A stretch of 64,000 nt of DNA from Sternotherus odoratus (GCA_032164245.1 JAVMKO010000003.1:95541890-95605889), one strand, 5' to 3'; shown: positions 44,601-57,940, counted from the stretch's first letter. The notes: generated by a model not told the origin, from the letters alone. Numbers and translations are program-made.

Positions 44601-46861
44601 TATTTCAAATTAACTTCTTGGTAGAATACTAGGTTAGTTTTCCTTACAAACAACTAACCGGCTCAAGTAGCTGGGGAGAAACTCAAACTTTTGCAACTTT
44701 GAGGTGGTCCCATTGTGTGTCACAGGTACAGTAGGAGGAGGTGGAGTACTTTGCAAAGCAGAAGACCACTTGAAATTGGATGAGGCATTTTTTATTTAAT
44801 TCTCCATTTCAGTATCGCTCTATTTCCACTCCTCCTGGCTGCTAGCTGGGGTGCTAGCTCAGTGAGTCAGGACCTATTCAGCTATCTATTCTGCTCTCTT
44901 TGAATTAAAAAAAAATTCTCAACTATATTCTTGATTTTTAAAAGATTTTATATAGTAAATTTATTTCCAGTAAGACAATAGTAAAACATGTCTGTGATAC
45001 TTTTGTGTGATTTAACATGAATGTGATTCATCTCTCCTCCTCCACCTTCCCCCTCCCCTTTCCCTTTCAGGATCACTGACTTATCCATTGTTGGCTGCAG
45101 CAGGCTCATTTGAGTGTCTGTTGGTGGTTAGGAGAGTGGGCTTAAAGATTTAATGTTACATGTTGGTGCAGTTTCTCACAGTAAGGAGATCCTCAGTAAA
45201 AACCTGAGTAGTCCAATCAGTAGTTTATGAGGGTATTTTGAAAGTGCAGCATTAGTAAGCAGTCTATAGAAAGGATGGATAACTGTTTCCTCCTGTCCTT
45301 GTAAAGTGCCAATTTAAAGTTATTGATTTCTTTCCTGAAGCAAAGTAAAAGTTAACTTTCACCTCACTCCTGCTTTCTCTCTTGTCGCTGCTTTTTCATT
45401 TTCTTTTGTTATTTTGGTTGTTTAGTTTAACCGTACACAATTGTGAGAGGATTGCTACAAGCAGGAAAATAATTTGATTAATGTGTTTCTTAAGGCCTTT
45501 GGCCTTTAAAGGTTTTGTTTCTGGTGAGGTTGAGCTATGGTAAGGACTTACAGTGAGACGAAAGGACAGTTGTGAGTAATACGTTCTGCTTGTGGTAGCT
45601 GTTTGTTGATCTAAGAGAGCGCACTTAAAGAGAGCTAGGTCATTTATGTGATTATGAAGAGCACTTGGTTCTCTCCTATTCAAGAAGGAAAAATAAGAGT
45701 TTTTGAGTAAGAGTTCACTGTCAAGATGACATTGAATGTGACTTCCTTCCCTCCTCTCCATCCCCCCCCTCCGCCCCAATTGTACGATAAAGGGATGGAA
45801 CTATACAGGGCTTGATTTTTCCAATATCAGGTGACATTTTTGATTGTCCTTTGTCATTGTGTTTCTTGGCAGTCCCTCAGTGTGTACTGCAGTACATCTG
45901 TCATGGTATCTGGATATCATTGGTAACTAAAAGTTTAAAAATACACATAGTGAACTTTTGGTTTTACTTGTTGTTTTGATTCTTCTTTTCCACTTGGAGA
46001 ATTGGGCTGTGAATGTGTGATGTGGTATTTGTTTGGGTGACAGATGTCCATTCCTGAATGCCACTGTGTTCTTTTGTGCTTTGTTTACGGAATAATTGCT
46101 CCTAAAATAAACTGCTAATTTTTTGCAAGCTACAAATATATATATTAAACTATATAAATAAAAATTGTTGTGGTTTTTGAACAACAGAGCAAAACTGAAA
46201 TTATTCCCAAGTCGTATGTGGTTTCTAAAATTCCTGATTATAGTGATCCATTATTACTGACTTATTTGGTGCTTATTTTAACAAATAAGTTTAGTCTGGC
46301 ATCAGCTTTTCTTTTAAGTGTTAATTGCCATGGTAGTGTTGTAGTAAAATGATGTAGCCTTTATTTGATAAGGTGCAGGAAATTACACTACCAACTTTTC
46401 TTCCTTTCAAGTTCGGGTTGCTTTTAGGTATTTAAAAAAAAAGCAGCTGTCACTAGGTAAAAAGCTTTTATCAGGAGGTAGAGGATTGTAATTTTTAATT
46501 AAGCTAATAATTAAAAGTAACTTCTAGGTTACTTTATTATTCAGTTAACTCACCTAAACTGGGCTTGAGTGTTCTGCTGTGTTACATACAATATGGATAT
46601 CATTTCAGGCAAGCTTCACAAAACTCAGTTTTGATTTAGGGAATGATTGTGTCGTTGATACCAATGGAATATGAATTTATAAAACCAGACTTCATAAAGA
46701 ACCTTTTATATTTTCTCATCTGAAGTTTAAAACTAAAAAGAGTTGCTTGAGAGCTGCACTTTATTCATACTGTTGTGTTGAAAAGGACTTATTTGGGATT
46801 TTGAAATTCTGGTCTTGAGAAAATTAAAAGATTAATCAAAAACGGGCTGTGAAAAACAAGG
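41617..46861. other. ARID1B intron, nothing recognised
   Basis: About 5.2 kb of AT-rich intron, one of the longest TE-poor blocks here. No exon with a convincing frame and splice sites was seen. Short open frames (42046-42324, 45396-45779) have no domain or repeat character. Confidence 0.5.
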
Positions 46862-47815
46862 GAGGAACACTTTTATTAGTTTCACTGTGCTTCTTCAAGG
46901 AATGTCCATGTGAGTGCCCCACTCAGGTACAATGTGCCTCTTGAGCCCTGATTGGAGATTTTCTGTGTTTGGTCTGTGTATGTGCTCTGTACAACCTCAA
47001 ATCTCACTTTGAGAGTATGTAGGGCTGCATGGGGAAACCACCCCTCAGTTTCTTCTCTACCATGTTGGCCTGAGATGGAACTCTTGTGTGCAAGCATATC
47101 TCAGGGTGTTTTGTTTTGTTGTTTAGTTAGTTACAGTGTTTCTAGTTTAGTATTTGTTTCTGTTAGTATAGAATTAGTTAGATAGCTGTGAGAGGTCTGA
47201 GTTTTTCTTCTCCCCTTTTTTCTCCCCTGTTTTTTTTTTCCCGAGGAGCTTACTTGGCCTGGCTGGGTATGTCTGATCGGTAAGTTTCAAAGGCTGCCTC
47301 TTGTCAGGAGGCTATCCTGATCAGCAACGACCATTGTACATTGTATCTGTTGTATCTGTCACTCTCACATATGGGCCTTCCCAATGGGTGGAATATCAGC
47401 AGTAGTTTGCTAAACCTCCAACTCTACTGCACCAGGAAGCTGGGGTTACACAGTCTCTTTCACCAAACCCCCAACTGAGAGACACCTCTGAGGAACAAAG
47501 AGGCTACCCTTCAAACTTTTATTTCATTGTCATCTCCGGAGAAGGCATGCCTCCACCACCATTAATTTCCTACGATTTTTTATGAATTCCAGAATCTTGT
47601 GAAGAGGATGGTGGGCACCCTACAGATATCTCTTGAGGAGGTTAAAGACTAACATCACAAGCTCCTGGACATTTTTCAGTTGGCAAAACTCATCCGGATT
47701 GCAGTACCCATTAAAGAAGTGCTCCTGAATCCATTTTGTAAATGAGTGGATACAAAATATCATAGCCCCCATAGGGACTCAGAATTTTTTTTCTCACCCT
47801 TCACATAATTCTCTG

Positions 47816-48690
47816 TTGGTGGATACCATAAATGAGCTGGGTAGACAGCATTCTCCAGGTCTAATCCTTATGACGAGGACGAGAAAATATCAGACTTTTT
47901 TGGACGGAAAGTCTACTCCTCCACAATCTCAGGCTATCCTGCAATCATGGCCAAGTGTGACAATTCAAATTACAAGTTTGCATCCTTTACTGAACATCTT
48001 CCACAGGAGCCTAAAGAACACTTCCAGACCTTCATTAAGGAAGGTCATTCATTATCCAGAACCTCTCCCAAGTATCTTTGGAAGCCATGGCCACTTTTGT
48101 TAGATCCATTTCAACAACAGTTATCAAGTGTAGGACATCTTGGCTCCAGTTGAGATTCCCAAGCGGGGTTCAGAATACAATTGATGACCTGCCATTTGAG
48201 GGTCAGAAACTCATCTCAGAAAATATGGACAGGTCTCTGCATACGCTGAAGGACTCCAGGGCCATGTTGACGTCTCTTAGTATATACACCCCAACAAACA
48301 AGAGGAGATTTAGCAGGTCTCACACAACCCAGAGATTGCACCTGGCTCAGTTCTCTGATTTTCAGAGAACCACCAACCCCACTAGAAAAAGACAGAGATT
48401 CCAGAGGAAAAGAGCTTCCCACTCTTTTTCAGCTACTATCCAGTCATCAATGAAACTGATTTTTTGGGGGGTTGGTCACGAGCTTGATGCCTCCCTCATC
48501 TCTAGTTTTCAAACTGCCATCTTTTGGCCACCTCCCCACTTCAGGAGATTGCCTTTCCCATTTCCAAAAGCCCAGTGGTGTATTACAGCAGACAGGTGTG
48601 TCATGGAGGTTATAACATGGGGCTATACCATCCCCACCCCACTTCCCAATCCCTTTTCAGGGACTCCTCTCATGAGACTATATTGAGTCA
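47816..48690 (+). pseudogene. DIRS-like gag remnant
   Basis: One frame (47947 onward) reads AKCDNSNYKFASFTEHLPQE. After a frameshift near 48080 another reads RTSWLQLRFPSGVQNTIDDL and LHTLKDSRAMLTSLSIYTP. These resemble the conserved gag stretch of turtle DIRS elements (SWLQ...PxEVQxTIxDLPFxGxxL...LHSLKDxRxTLxSLGIYTP). At least one frameshift separates the parts, so the gene is dead. Confidence 0.55.
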
Positions 48691-48739
48691 AAAAGTACAC
48701 TCTCACTGTTGTTTAGAAGCAATGAATCCCATCCCCTCA

Positions 48740-49010
48740 CCTGGAGAAATGGTTTTATGCAAAGTATTTTCACATGCCAAAGAAGGACGGAGGGTGGAGA
48801 CTAGTCTTAAACCTAACAAAACTGAACGAATTTCAACCATTTTGGATGTTTACTCTGGTAGCTGTAATCCTTACTCTAGAGATAGGAGATTGGTTTTCAG
48901 CCCTCAGCCTACAAGACATCTATTTCCATATACATCCCCCACACAGGAAATATGTGTGCTTTGCAATGGGCCAGGACCATTTTCAATCCCAAGTTCCTAT
49001 TTGAATTTCT
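48740..49010 (+). pseudogene. Truncated reverse transcriptase N-terminus (DIRS-like)
   Basis: The frame gives WFYAKYFHMPKKDGGWRLVL, then NLTKLNEF, then GDWFSALSLQDIYFHIHPPH and RKYVCFAM. This is the RT segment with PKKDGGWRxxLxLxxLN and the D-x-D/S-LQD-x-YFHI block. The YxDD region is missing because the copy ends near 49030. Confidence 0.65.
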
Positions 49011-49033
49011 GTGTCACTCAGGTATTTAGATAA

Positions 49034-52000
49034 GGTACGCTCGAAAGATTTTAAGTCTTAGAAATGGACTCTAATTTCAATCTGTGAATGAACAAATATT
49101 TTAAAAAGTTAAAAGGGAAACAATGAGAACATTAAAGTTCCTGTTGTGACTATTTAGAAACCATAAGAAAATTACAGATCTTTTCAGAAGCCTGAAGGGG
49201 AATGAGAGGAGTCACTTGTAATTGGAAAGTAGGGTATGGCTTGTGGGGTAAAGAATTGTCATTGGATGTTGGAGATGGAGGAGTGGGTGAAATAAATACA
49301 GTGTAATTTGCTGGAGTTGAGAAACTTCTGGAGATTGGGTTGGGCCTCTGATAGAAAGCTGTATAGTTAATTTTCAGTTTTGAATTCATTGGGCAGTGGT
49401 ATCTCATTTTTATTATATTAATTGTGAAAGCTATGAATCAATTCTGCATACGGATGAAGAGTGTTAAGTGATCCCCTTGAGCAGCATATTGCTTTGGAGA
49501 TAACAGAAGCAACACTGCCCTCACTCAGACCGAAGACTTCCTGGGAGTTCTTGCTGTCCTGCAACCCCTTTGAAGTCAGTGGGAATTGTTACATACTCAG
49601 CACTTTTGAAAATCACACTATTTATTTAGAGGACCAAATGAGGATTTAGAAGCCTTGCTTTAGGCAGCACCCATTTTTGAAAATCTTGGCCTGGGTCTTA
49701 CAATGATGGGTTGAACTATCCACTCTCATGTTTGGTTGTTGGTTTCCAATGAAAGATCTTGCTTTGTTGCACCAGACTAATTCATCTTCACTTTTTTTTT
49801 TATTAAAGGACCTGATCTAAAGCCCACAGAAGTCATTTAAAAGACTCCCATTAACATCAGTGGACTTTGGATCAGAAAAAAGGGGCATTTAGAGACTGTT
49901 TCACAGTGAGAATCTTTCACTGTGCAAGTTCAAATTCAAAACCAAGTTCAAATTCTGCATAAGGTCTCCAATGAAAATGACTTTCTTTCCCATTCCTTTT
50001 GTTCACATCACAAAAATATTGCAAAATCAATAATAATTTCTGACATGAGGTCCAGAACTAGAATTGACAGAGGAGTTGCTTGTCATGATTGAAGTGCATT
50101 TGTGAACTGTTTTACATGGAGGAAATTTGCGCAGTGCTACTGTATGCTTAGCTCAGTTACAAGTCCCTCACTTTGATGAATGCTAACTTCATTCACAATT
50201 AAATGTGAAAATGTGGGAAAGAAAGGGAGAAAAAAATCTTAGGTCTCTTTTTGTGAAAAAAAAGCAAGGGTAAAAATTAAGTGGGTATAGAAGAGCTTTC
50301 ACTATCTTACTATTTTAAGTGAATAAAAAAAAAATTGCCAACTCTTCGTATTTCCTTACGTCTGAATTGCTCCTTACTGAACCTTTGTCTTTTACAGAAA
50401 AGTTGCTCAAATTAATTCATATGTCTCTATTTCATCGTTTCCTTGAATTATAATTATTTTTTATTGTTAAGTGTATCTATATAAACTCTGCATGTATATT
50501 ATTTTTATTGTTTATTATAGATAGTACAACGACATTAAATTGGATCAATATCCAAAACAATTGGATCAAATATCCAAAATGTCCATATCATTTTTTCCTT
50601 CCAACTCCAGCCATTTGGCCTTATAAGAGTAATCTGTTTCTTAAATTAGTCCTGATTTTTTCAAGTTACCTTAAAACTACCCTTTGGATAGTTTTATCTA
50701 CCTATTTTTGAGTTGCTCAATAAAATATTTTCAGGTTACCTCAAATCATAAGATCCACGGTTATTAATAATGATCTGATTCTTTTGTCAGAACCGACATA
50801 CACTCTGGATTTTTATTTATTTTCTTAAATATATAGGGTCAGATCCTCAGCTGGGGTAAACTGGAATAGCTCCATTGGCATAATGATGCTAAGCCTTGTT
50901 TCTCTGATGTGCATTATTAGAATTGTTTAATGTTGCAGTTTATTATTTTTTACTAGTATTACATTTTGGGGTATGGAAAAGTTCCTTTGAAGTTGCATTT
51001 GACTTTAGAGTTATTTATTCTAGTAGGTCTGATTCACGACTGCAGCAGTTTTCTTCTACCTCTACATAACTGCTTTGAAATAAAGGGAATTATGCCTGTT
51101 TAAAGCTGGAGGAATGGAGTGATGGGGAATCAGGACCAGTGTTTTCACCTGTGCTTTGTAAACTGCCTAAAATGCTCTGCTCGTGCAGGTGAAGATGAAA
51201 CGTACTAGAATGTGAGACACAGTATTGATTGCAATCATGCTGCTTATCTCTTAGATCTGCAGTTCTTATAAACTGTATTTAACATGACTATTTTATTTCT
51301 GTGCACTTTGGAAATGCAAACGAGTGCCATCATCTGAAAGGTTAAGTTACACCAAACTACCTTGTTTTTCCAGTATGTAAATGATAGATGTAAGAATAAA
51401 GTTGTTCTTGCACTGGTTTCTAGGTACAAGCCATTACCTACTCCTTCATCTTCAAGTGCAGCTCTGTAAAGCAGCTTTAATAAAACAAAACAAAACGTGA
51501 CCTCCTTTGGACTGTTTTCATGTTTCACTGACCGTTTTCTTGTGCTTGAAGTACTGAATGATCTGGCTAAAAGGAAAGCCCTGGTAGGGTATAATTATGA
51601 GGTAGAGAGTGTTGGGAAGAACTGGTGGCACTCACAAATATCCATTTACAGGATATGTATGTGTTTTGTGTCTTTATTATTAGTTTTCAATCTCATCTTC
51701 TAAATACAGGCTCTGCAAATTATGAAAGGAGACTCGCTGATAGCCCTTAAATAAGGTAACCCTCTATACCACTCTTTTGTTTCATTTTCAAAAACTCCTC
51801 TATCAGAGTGAAACAGTCACAGAGATTCTGCACGCTGTCTTGCAGATGTGTGAAATATTGTTTGATACCCAATTCTTGTGTTGCTATGGTCTCAGCTGCA
51901 TGGCTTATTAACTCATCTTGTGACCTTTGACTTCCAGTGCTATGAGTTATCAAGGCCCTGTATGACATCAGGAGTGTGTATGACTCAAATGGATGCTGTA

Positions 52001-53801
52001 CATCCGCTGAATCAGCCTTATTTCTCCTCCCTTCAAGATTAGAAAAGCAGGTGTTAAGTCTCATTGTGTGAATTTATTGTTATCTGTTGGTGATGCTTTA
52101 GAGACCGCTCTGCTTACCCGCCTAATAGCCAAATGCAAGCTAATAGTCTGTTCAGGCCATTGAAGCCTAAAATCCTGCTAATTCCTTCCTCTAATGAATA
52201 ATCCCTGATCTCTGTATGTGCCTAGACTACAGAGAGGCTAATTATGAGATTCAGCGTAAGGAAAATTTAGAACAGACTATTTCAAAGACTGTGGGATTTA
52301 TATATATAAATACATTATTTATATTTATACACTTTGTACAATTTAAAATGTATATATTTGTATGTAAGAGTATGTGAAGGTAAATATTCTTGGTGATATT
52401 GATTAGCTAGGATGAATGGAATTGTAAAATCTCTCTTTGCTTGATGGGTTAATCGCTCATAGTTTGGGGATAGAATATCAGTTCTGCATGAGAAAGAAGT
52501 TTATCTTCAACCTTTAAAGATAGATGTCATCATTTGTGTTGTGCTGTCAAGTAAATTGTTTTGCGTAACTAAAGTCAAGCTGCCTTACACTGTAAAATCA
52601 GCAACAACTGGGCATTCTTTTGTTCAAATAAACCCATTTTAAATAATGCTTTATTTACTTGGGGCCCAATTCTGCCTCCATTACGCTCCCTATTTCTCTG
52701 GACTATTAATGGAGAAAGGTGTACTACTCAGTCACGATAACGGTGGTAAAATCCAGTCCTTCTGTTTGGAGGATGGTTCTGAGAACCAATCTTGATTATT
52801 TTTTATTTAAGCTTTAAGAGAATGGAAAATATATAAGCAATCCTAGTATCAGCGTGGATGAGATGTTAAATAAATTGTAATGAACACCAGAGGACACACA
52901 ATGCGTTAATCTCCAAGCTGCATGATTATTTGGTGTTGTGAAAGGTTAGCTTTTCAATTGCAGGGCTTAATTACTTTTCAAATGAATATTTCATAACAGT
53001 TATTTTTTCATTGAGTATAAAACTGCATGCTTATTTTGTTCCTCATGTGATAGACGTTAGTTTTCAGCAGCTTTAAATTCATTTCAATTCCCCTAACCTT
53101 CCCTCCCTGTTTTCATCCATGGAAAGGCAAGGAACTATTCCTAATATTTCCTGATGTGTGGCTAATACTGTGGGTAGGGCATTGTAAACTCCCAGAAGTT
53201 TTAGTAATGTATCACAAAATTTTTAAACATTAAAATTTAATTTTACAGGAACTGAACTCAACTTGCGCAACTGATGTTAAAAATATTTTAAGCTTAATTT
53301 AAAAATGAAAATTATGAAAGCAGGACTGCTTAGTGACTTTTGCTCCTTCTAGGGGAATGCTTCTTAATGTTGGGACAAAATGTCTCTCCCTGCACATCTG
53401 TCTTTGTTGCATCCCTCCATAATCACCCTTTTCTTAGGAGTAGGTATGGGTTCCACTAGTTGTTTGCTTTTTTTCTTAGGCCCTGATCCTGCTTTGAGAT
53501 CTGCTGTCAGGGATTTTGTTATTTCAACCCCCAGAAGCCCAAATCCTATAGAGTAATCCACAAGCACAAACACTTGTGGGCATGTGTACATGTAACTCAT
53601 TTCATGATGCAAAATTATGTCAGTGTTAATAATCTAAGGAGTTAGAAGCAAGATAAGGAAATGATTTGTTTAAATTAATTTTTCCACCTTACAAATACGT
53701 AATTAAATTACCATAGCCTCTGGCTCCGTCTTAAGGATGCTCCAAAGGAATTAACTTTCAACCCAACGAGTTCCCTTTTAAGATCCCAGACCTGTTTAGG
53801 C
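49034..53801. other. ARID1B intron, mostly unannotated
   Basis: AT-rich intron. A short fold-back trace lies at 49809-49876 (CTGATCTAAAGCCCA mirrored by TGGACTTTGGATCAG). A minus-strand frame at 51747-52064 has no recognisable domain. No exon recognised. Confidence 0.45.
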
Positions 53802-54182
53802 CAGTGGTCCCCAACTCCCCGGGCCGCGGGGAGTTGCTACCGGGCCGCGGCCGCGTTCCCCTCCGTGCCGCGGCTGCACTCCCCTCCGGTTCCCCTCCGT
53901 TCCCCTCTGGGCGCGTTCCCTCCGCGTTCCCCTCCGTGCGCGTTCTCCTGTGTTTCCCCATCCGGTTGGTTCCCGCCTTCCGTTCCGTTCCTGATTCCGG
54001 CGGCTTTTCGGCGGACATAGATCATTCCGCCGCGGTGACGTGAACAATTAATGCTGATCAATTGAATTGTGCGGCTTTTCGGCGGACATACAACGGTTCC
54101 GCCGCACACAGTGAAAAGTTAAATTCCGACCGGGCCGCAAGCATTGACTCGGCCGCGGCGAACAAAAGGTTGGGGATCACTG
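53802..54182. mobile_element. hAT MITE with perfect 8-bp duplication, 381 bp
   Basis: Left terminus CAGTGGTCCCCAAC, right terminus GTTGGGGATCACTG, flanked by GTTTAGGC on both sides (53794-53801 and 54183-54190). The interior is CpG-rich with GTTCCCCTCCG repeats (53868-53960) and two copies of GCGGCTTTTCGGCGGACATA (53998, 54071). Non-coding; open frames here are artefacts. Confidence 0.93.
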
Positions 54183-54456
54183 GTTTAGGCCATTACAAGT
54201 GAGGAACTCTGCATCCCTGTGGAATTCCACTGCAGCTCTCTTGAACACAATGGGACTCCACATGGGTCCAGAAGCTCTGGGTTTCTCATACTGTTTCTGG
54301 TCCTGGAGGGTGAAAATACCCTAAAAAGACAATGGACTCAATTATTCATTATGATACAGCCCTTTTTGTCGTGATACAGACCCTTTTTACTGGGGGAGCA
54401 GCACAAAAGGGCTATAAAGTCCGGGTAAGCATCTGCTGAGGAGTTATCCTGGCTTA

Positions 54457-55471
54457 GGCTGTGGTTAGACTGGGGCTGTTTTAGCGCTAAAACCCCTCTT
54501 TAGCGCTATAATAGCACTGCCAGTACAGACTCCCAAGGCACTTTTTCCGCTTTTACAGACCTTTTAAAGCGGCACTGGTATACCTCAAAACGAGAGGAAT
54601 AAAGCTCTCAGTGCTGCTGTTGTAACGCAAGGGATGCAATGTGTACTACCCTTGCGTGATAGTGAGCCTCCAGCCTCCGGCATCCTGGCCCAGAATCCCC
54701 ATTGCATCCTCTCTGGCCACCATTTAAAACTCTTCTGTCCCGTCCTCAGGTGACCCCCACGTCAGAACCCTCCCCCAAAGTCATATAAAATTTTGAAACC
54801 GTGCCGCTCCGGGCGGCAGGGCTGTGTGTTCCCCTGCCGCTGCGGGCAGCAGGGCTGCGGGGTCCCCTGCTGCTGCGGGCGGCAGGGCTGCGGGGTCCCC
54901 TGCCGCTCCGGGCGGCAGGGCTGCGGGGTCCCCTGCCGCTCCGGGCGGCAGGGCTGCGGGGTCCCCTGCCGCTCCGGGCGGCAGGGCTGCGGGGTCCCCT
55001 GCCGCTCCGGGCGGCAGGGCTGCGGGGTCCCCTGCCGCTCCGGGCGGCAGGGCTGCGTGTTCCCCTGCCGCTCCGGGCGGCAGGGCTTTGGTGTCCCCTG
55101 CCGCTGGGGGCGGCAGCCCGGAGGTGCTCCCAGCCCCTGCCCGGTCCCTGCCGCTGAAACCCCCCCAAATAAATGCTTAGGGAAGGGAGGTGCAGAACCT
55201 GTCAGTTTCGGAAATGAAACTGACAGCCAGAAGTTCCCTCCCTTCCCAGTCCCCCCTAACCCCACTCCTTTTCAAAGAGGGCTGCACCCAGCTGAATGCT
55301 GGGATACCTGCCCTATCCCGCAACTGCTTCTGCCGCCAAAAGCGGGACAAATGTGTTCGCTCTCTGGCGCTAGAGGGCTTCAATCTGGACACCCTCTAGC
55401 GCAACAGCTGTAGCACTAAATCGGGAAGCGCTATAAACAATATCGCTTCCCCCTGTAGTCTAACCACAGCC
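54457..55471. mobile_element. Harbinger-type MITE with GC-rich minisatellite core, copy 2
   Basis: Termini GGCTGTGGTTAGACTGG and AGTCTAACCACAGCC are inverted, with a perfect TTA duplication (54454-54456 and 55472-55474). Subterminal GCGCTAAA and GGGAAGCGCTATAA motifs and the CTGAATGCTGGGATACCTG block match the element at 15195-16153. The core array differs. No transposase. Confidence 0.92.
54802..55115. repeat. 33-bp GC-rich minisatellite
   Basis: About nine and a half units of TGCCGCTCCGGGCGGCAGGG plus CTGCGGGGTCCCC. The period is exactly 33, so open frames appear on both strands as 11-residue repeats (for example PCRSGRQGCGV). These are not genes. Confidence 0.95.
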
Positions 55472-55474
55472 TTA

Positions 55475-57744
55475 GGGTAAATTCCTTGTTGACAAAGAGG
55501 TGGTTTAATGGCCCCAACACACTCCTTGCAGCCCTGGTGAAGGTGGCGTTGCTAGAGACCTTGCAGAGCTCTGGCTATTGTTGTTTGCTAGAAGAGCCCT
55601 TATGGACTGTTGGTAGATGAGCAAAAGTTAGATCTCCCCTGAAGCTTTAACTTGCACCACGCTGCACCTCGACTGGCTCAAGATATAAGAGAAGCTCATG
55701 GGACATAAAGCCACCTTTATTTTCCCTTTTGTCCTTGCTCCCAGCAGTTGCTTTGGAATCCAACTGTACCCTCCCTACCTCTCTGCCCCTTGTGTGGTAC
55801 ATTTGCATGTCTCTATGCACACAGCAACGTAGACATATAGCTTTTGTGTTTGCTTGGAAGCCAGAGTGAATCTCAGAGGTGGAGAAATTTAAATATCATT
55901 TTATCATTTCAGTAAGGGATAAACCAGCTTTGAACTAAGGATACGTAAAATATATATATTATATAAAAACTGTGTGTGCATGCTGAATTAATGGTCTGAA
56001 TATTATATTTAATTTCGCTGAGGCTACTCTTTTCTGACATTGTCTCAAGACCCACGGGGAATCCCCAGGCATTCTGGTCTATATGGAACAATAATGTTCA
56101 AAATTGAAGCAAGTTCTTTACTCCCTCTTTAAATCATAAACAAGCCACTTAACTGCAGTATACCTCTGAGAATGTCTGTCTTTCCCACACTTTTTGCTAC
56201 CTTTTTTCCTTCCACCTATGACATGTTCAGGAGATGTCACGTGTGCCAAGATGGGATAACAACATCATTTGTTTACATCAGTTCAGGGACTATAAACTCC
56301 CAATGGTACAGTTGCTATTGGCTTGCTTTCCAGTAAACATGAGTCACTTTCTTCTGACCCATGCTATTCTTTTGTCATTTAGCTTGATTGACTTTTTTAA
56401 TCAGGTGCCATAGTCACCTATTTCCTGTTGATTAATTTCAGGCTTATGTAGAAGCTACAGAGTTAGATACTGTAATACAGTAGAGCGATTTGACCAGCAT
56501 AATAAAGACATAATGTTAAATCTTGTTATATTGAAAATATACATGCTTAGAAACAGTTACTTCTGTTTTTTGTTTTTAAGTGCTCTGCAGAACAACTGAA
56601 GAATATTGTAATAGGCTTCTTTTATTGTTTGTAAATTTTGAGAACAATGAAGTGTATGGATGTCTAGTAAGTTGTGATGTCTAGTATTTGCTCATGCATG
56701 TTGCCCTCTAGTTATTTTGTTGGCTTTGCTTAATTTTTTAGCTTTTCAATTATATTTGATTTATGCAAGTATGTCGATATTTACACATGTGCTGCAAATG
56801 AAATAAATGTTCCTCAGATGCCTCAGACACAAACACACTTCTGTTGAAGGACACAGGTAATTTGAGTGTGGGTCCAGTCTTTTCTGTCGAAAGATTAGAG
56901 ATGTTTTTTTTCTTTTGCTATGGGGAAACCTGCATTAAGTCTTTGCAGCTCCTGGGCAAACTTGATTTAAATCACTAACCCAAGGCGTGCACTTAATATA
57001 TGGAAAGCCTTGATGTGGTGCCCTGCTTTGCCACCGAAGCTTTTGAACCTCAAAGAAATTTCCTGACTCTATAGATGTTAAAGAACAATAATGTTGAATG
57101 ATTTTTTCTTCATTCACTATTTATATGCAGTTTCTTTTTATACTAAAAAGAAAGTGCTGAAAAGTTACATGAAGTGAATTCTAGTCAAAGGTGTTTAACG
57201 TATGTGAAGGAAATGAAGCTTAGATTTCAAGCAGTGATCAATGAACTATAGTATTCTATGATCATTACTGAGCAATAAAGCAGGGAAGGAATTATCACAA
57301 GGATGTATATGCCATTCATCATGCCTTTTTTTAATACTACTTTTTCTTGCTTGCTTTCTTTTTATTGTCTCCCGTGTTTTATGTTCTTTGATCCTATATA
57401 TGGGAACTAGGTTCCCTCCTCCTTTCTCTGACACTTTCACCCGTCGTTATACAATGCTGGATTCAAGCAGAATTCCGGGGGGGAAATTTATGTACCAAGT
57501 GCTTTAAAACTTTAAATAGCCCTAAAGTACCTTGTGCTTAAGGTTTTGTTTTTGCCAGAAATAGTGCTGTGGTACATTTATTCAGGGTGTTATCTGAATG
57601 TAGGCTGCTTTCCTTGCTGAGAAACAAATGGATTGAAAACTGTATTAAAATCTCAGCATTGCATTGTTTTCTGTAGTGGTATTTATTTTATATATCAAAT
57701 TGTGTGTATGTGTGCTATAAGTGGAAAGAAATGCAGCTTAGTTT
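55475..57744. other. ARID1B intron, nothing recognised
   Basis: AT-rich intron with no convincing exon or TE boundary. Confidence 0.5.
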
Positions 57745-57940
57745 TGTCCCAGCTTTGTCGCTGGCTTCCTGTGTGATTTAGCTAACGACAAAAATTAAAC
57801 CTCTCCATGCCTCAGTTTCTCTGTTTGTCAAAAAAGTATTTACCTCACAGTTTGTGAGGGGACTTGAGAGCCTTAGATGAAAGACCGTATTGTACGTGCT
57901 TGGTGTAAATAATACTCTTTGAGAGCATGTCAAGGAAATG
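57745..57940 (+). repeat. MIR/L2-like ancient repeat remnant
   Basis: TCCCAGCTTTGTCGCTGGCT, TCCTGTGTGATTTAGC, CTCCATGCCTCAGTTTCTCT, TATTTACCTCACAG and TGAGGGGACTTGAGAG follow the order of the MIR core (CTGTGTGACC...CTCAGTTTCC...TACCTCACAGGG). Confidence 0.6.

Larger units (their letters stand above)
46862..49033 (+). mobile_element. Decayed DIRS-like retrotransposon fragment
   Basis: A 5' non-coding part (TGCTTCTTCAAGGAATGTCC) is followed by a Cys/His gag-like region (about 47285-47500), gag body (47816-48450) and the start of a reverse transcriptase (48740-49010), all on + and broken by frameshifts. The copy ends before the RT active site. No recombinase, RNase H or right terminus remains. 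The DIRS assignment rests on the gag and RT wording as I recall it. Termini were not delimited. Confidence 0.6.

Noticed and set aside
45396..45779. 127-codon minus-strand frame
   Set aside because: Composition and lack of signals suggest chance in AT-rich intron.
51747..52064. 105-codon minus-strand frame
   Set aside because: No domain, splice or poly(A) support; treated as chance, though a conserved non-coding element here cannot be excluded.
54746..55413. Long open frames on both strands with 11-residue repeats
   Set aside because: They are produced by the 33-bp GC-rich array inside a MITE; a period divisible by three keeps all frames open.
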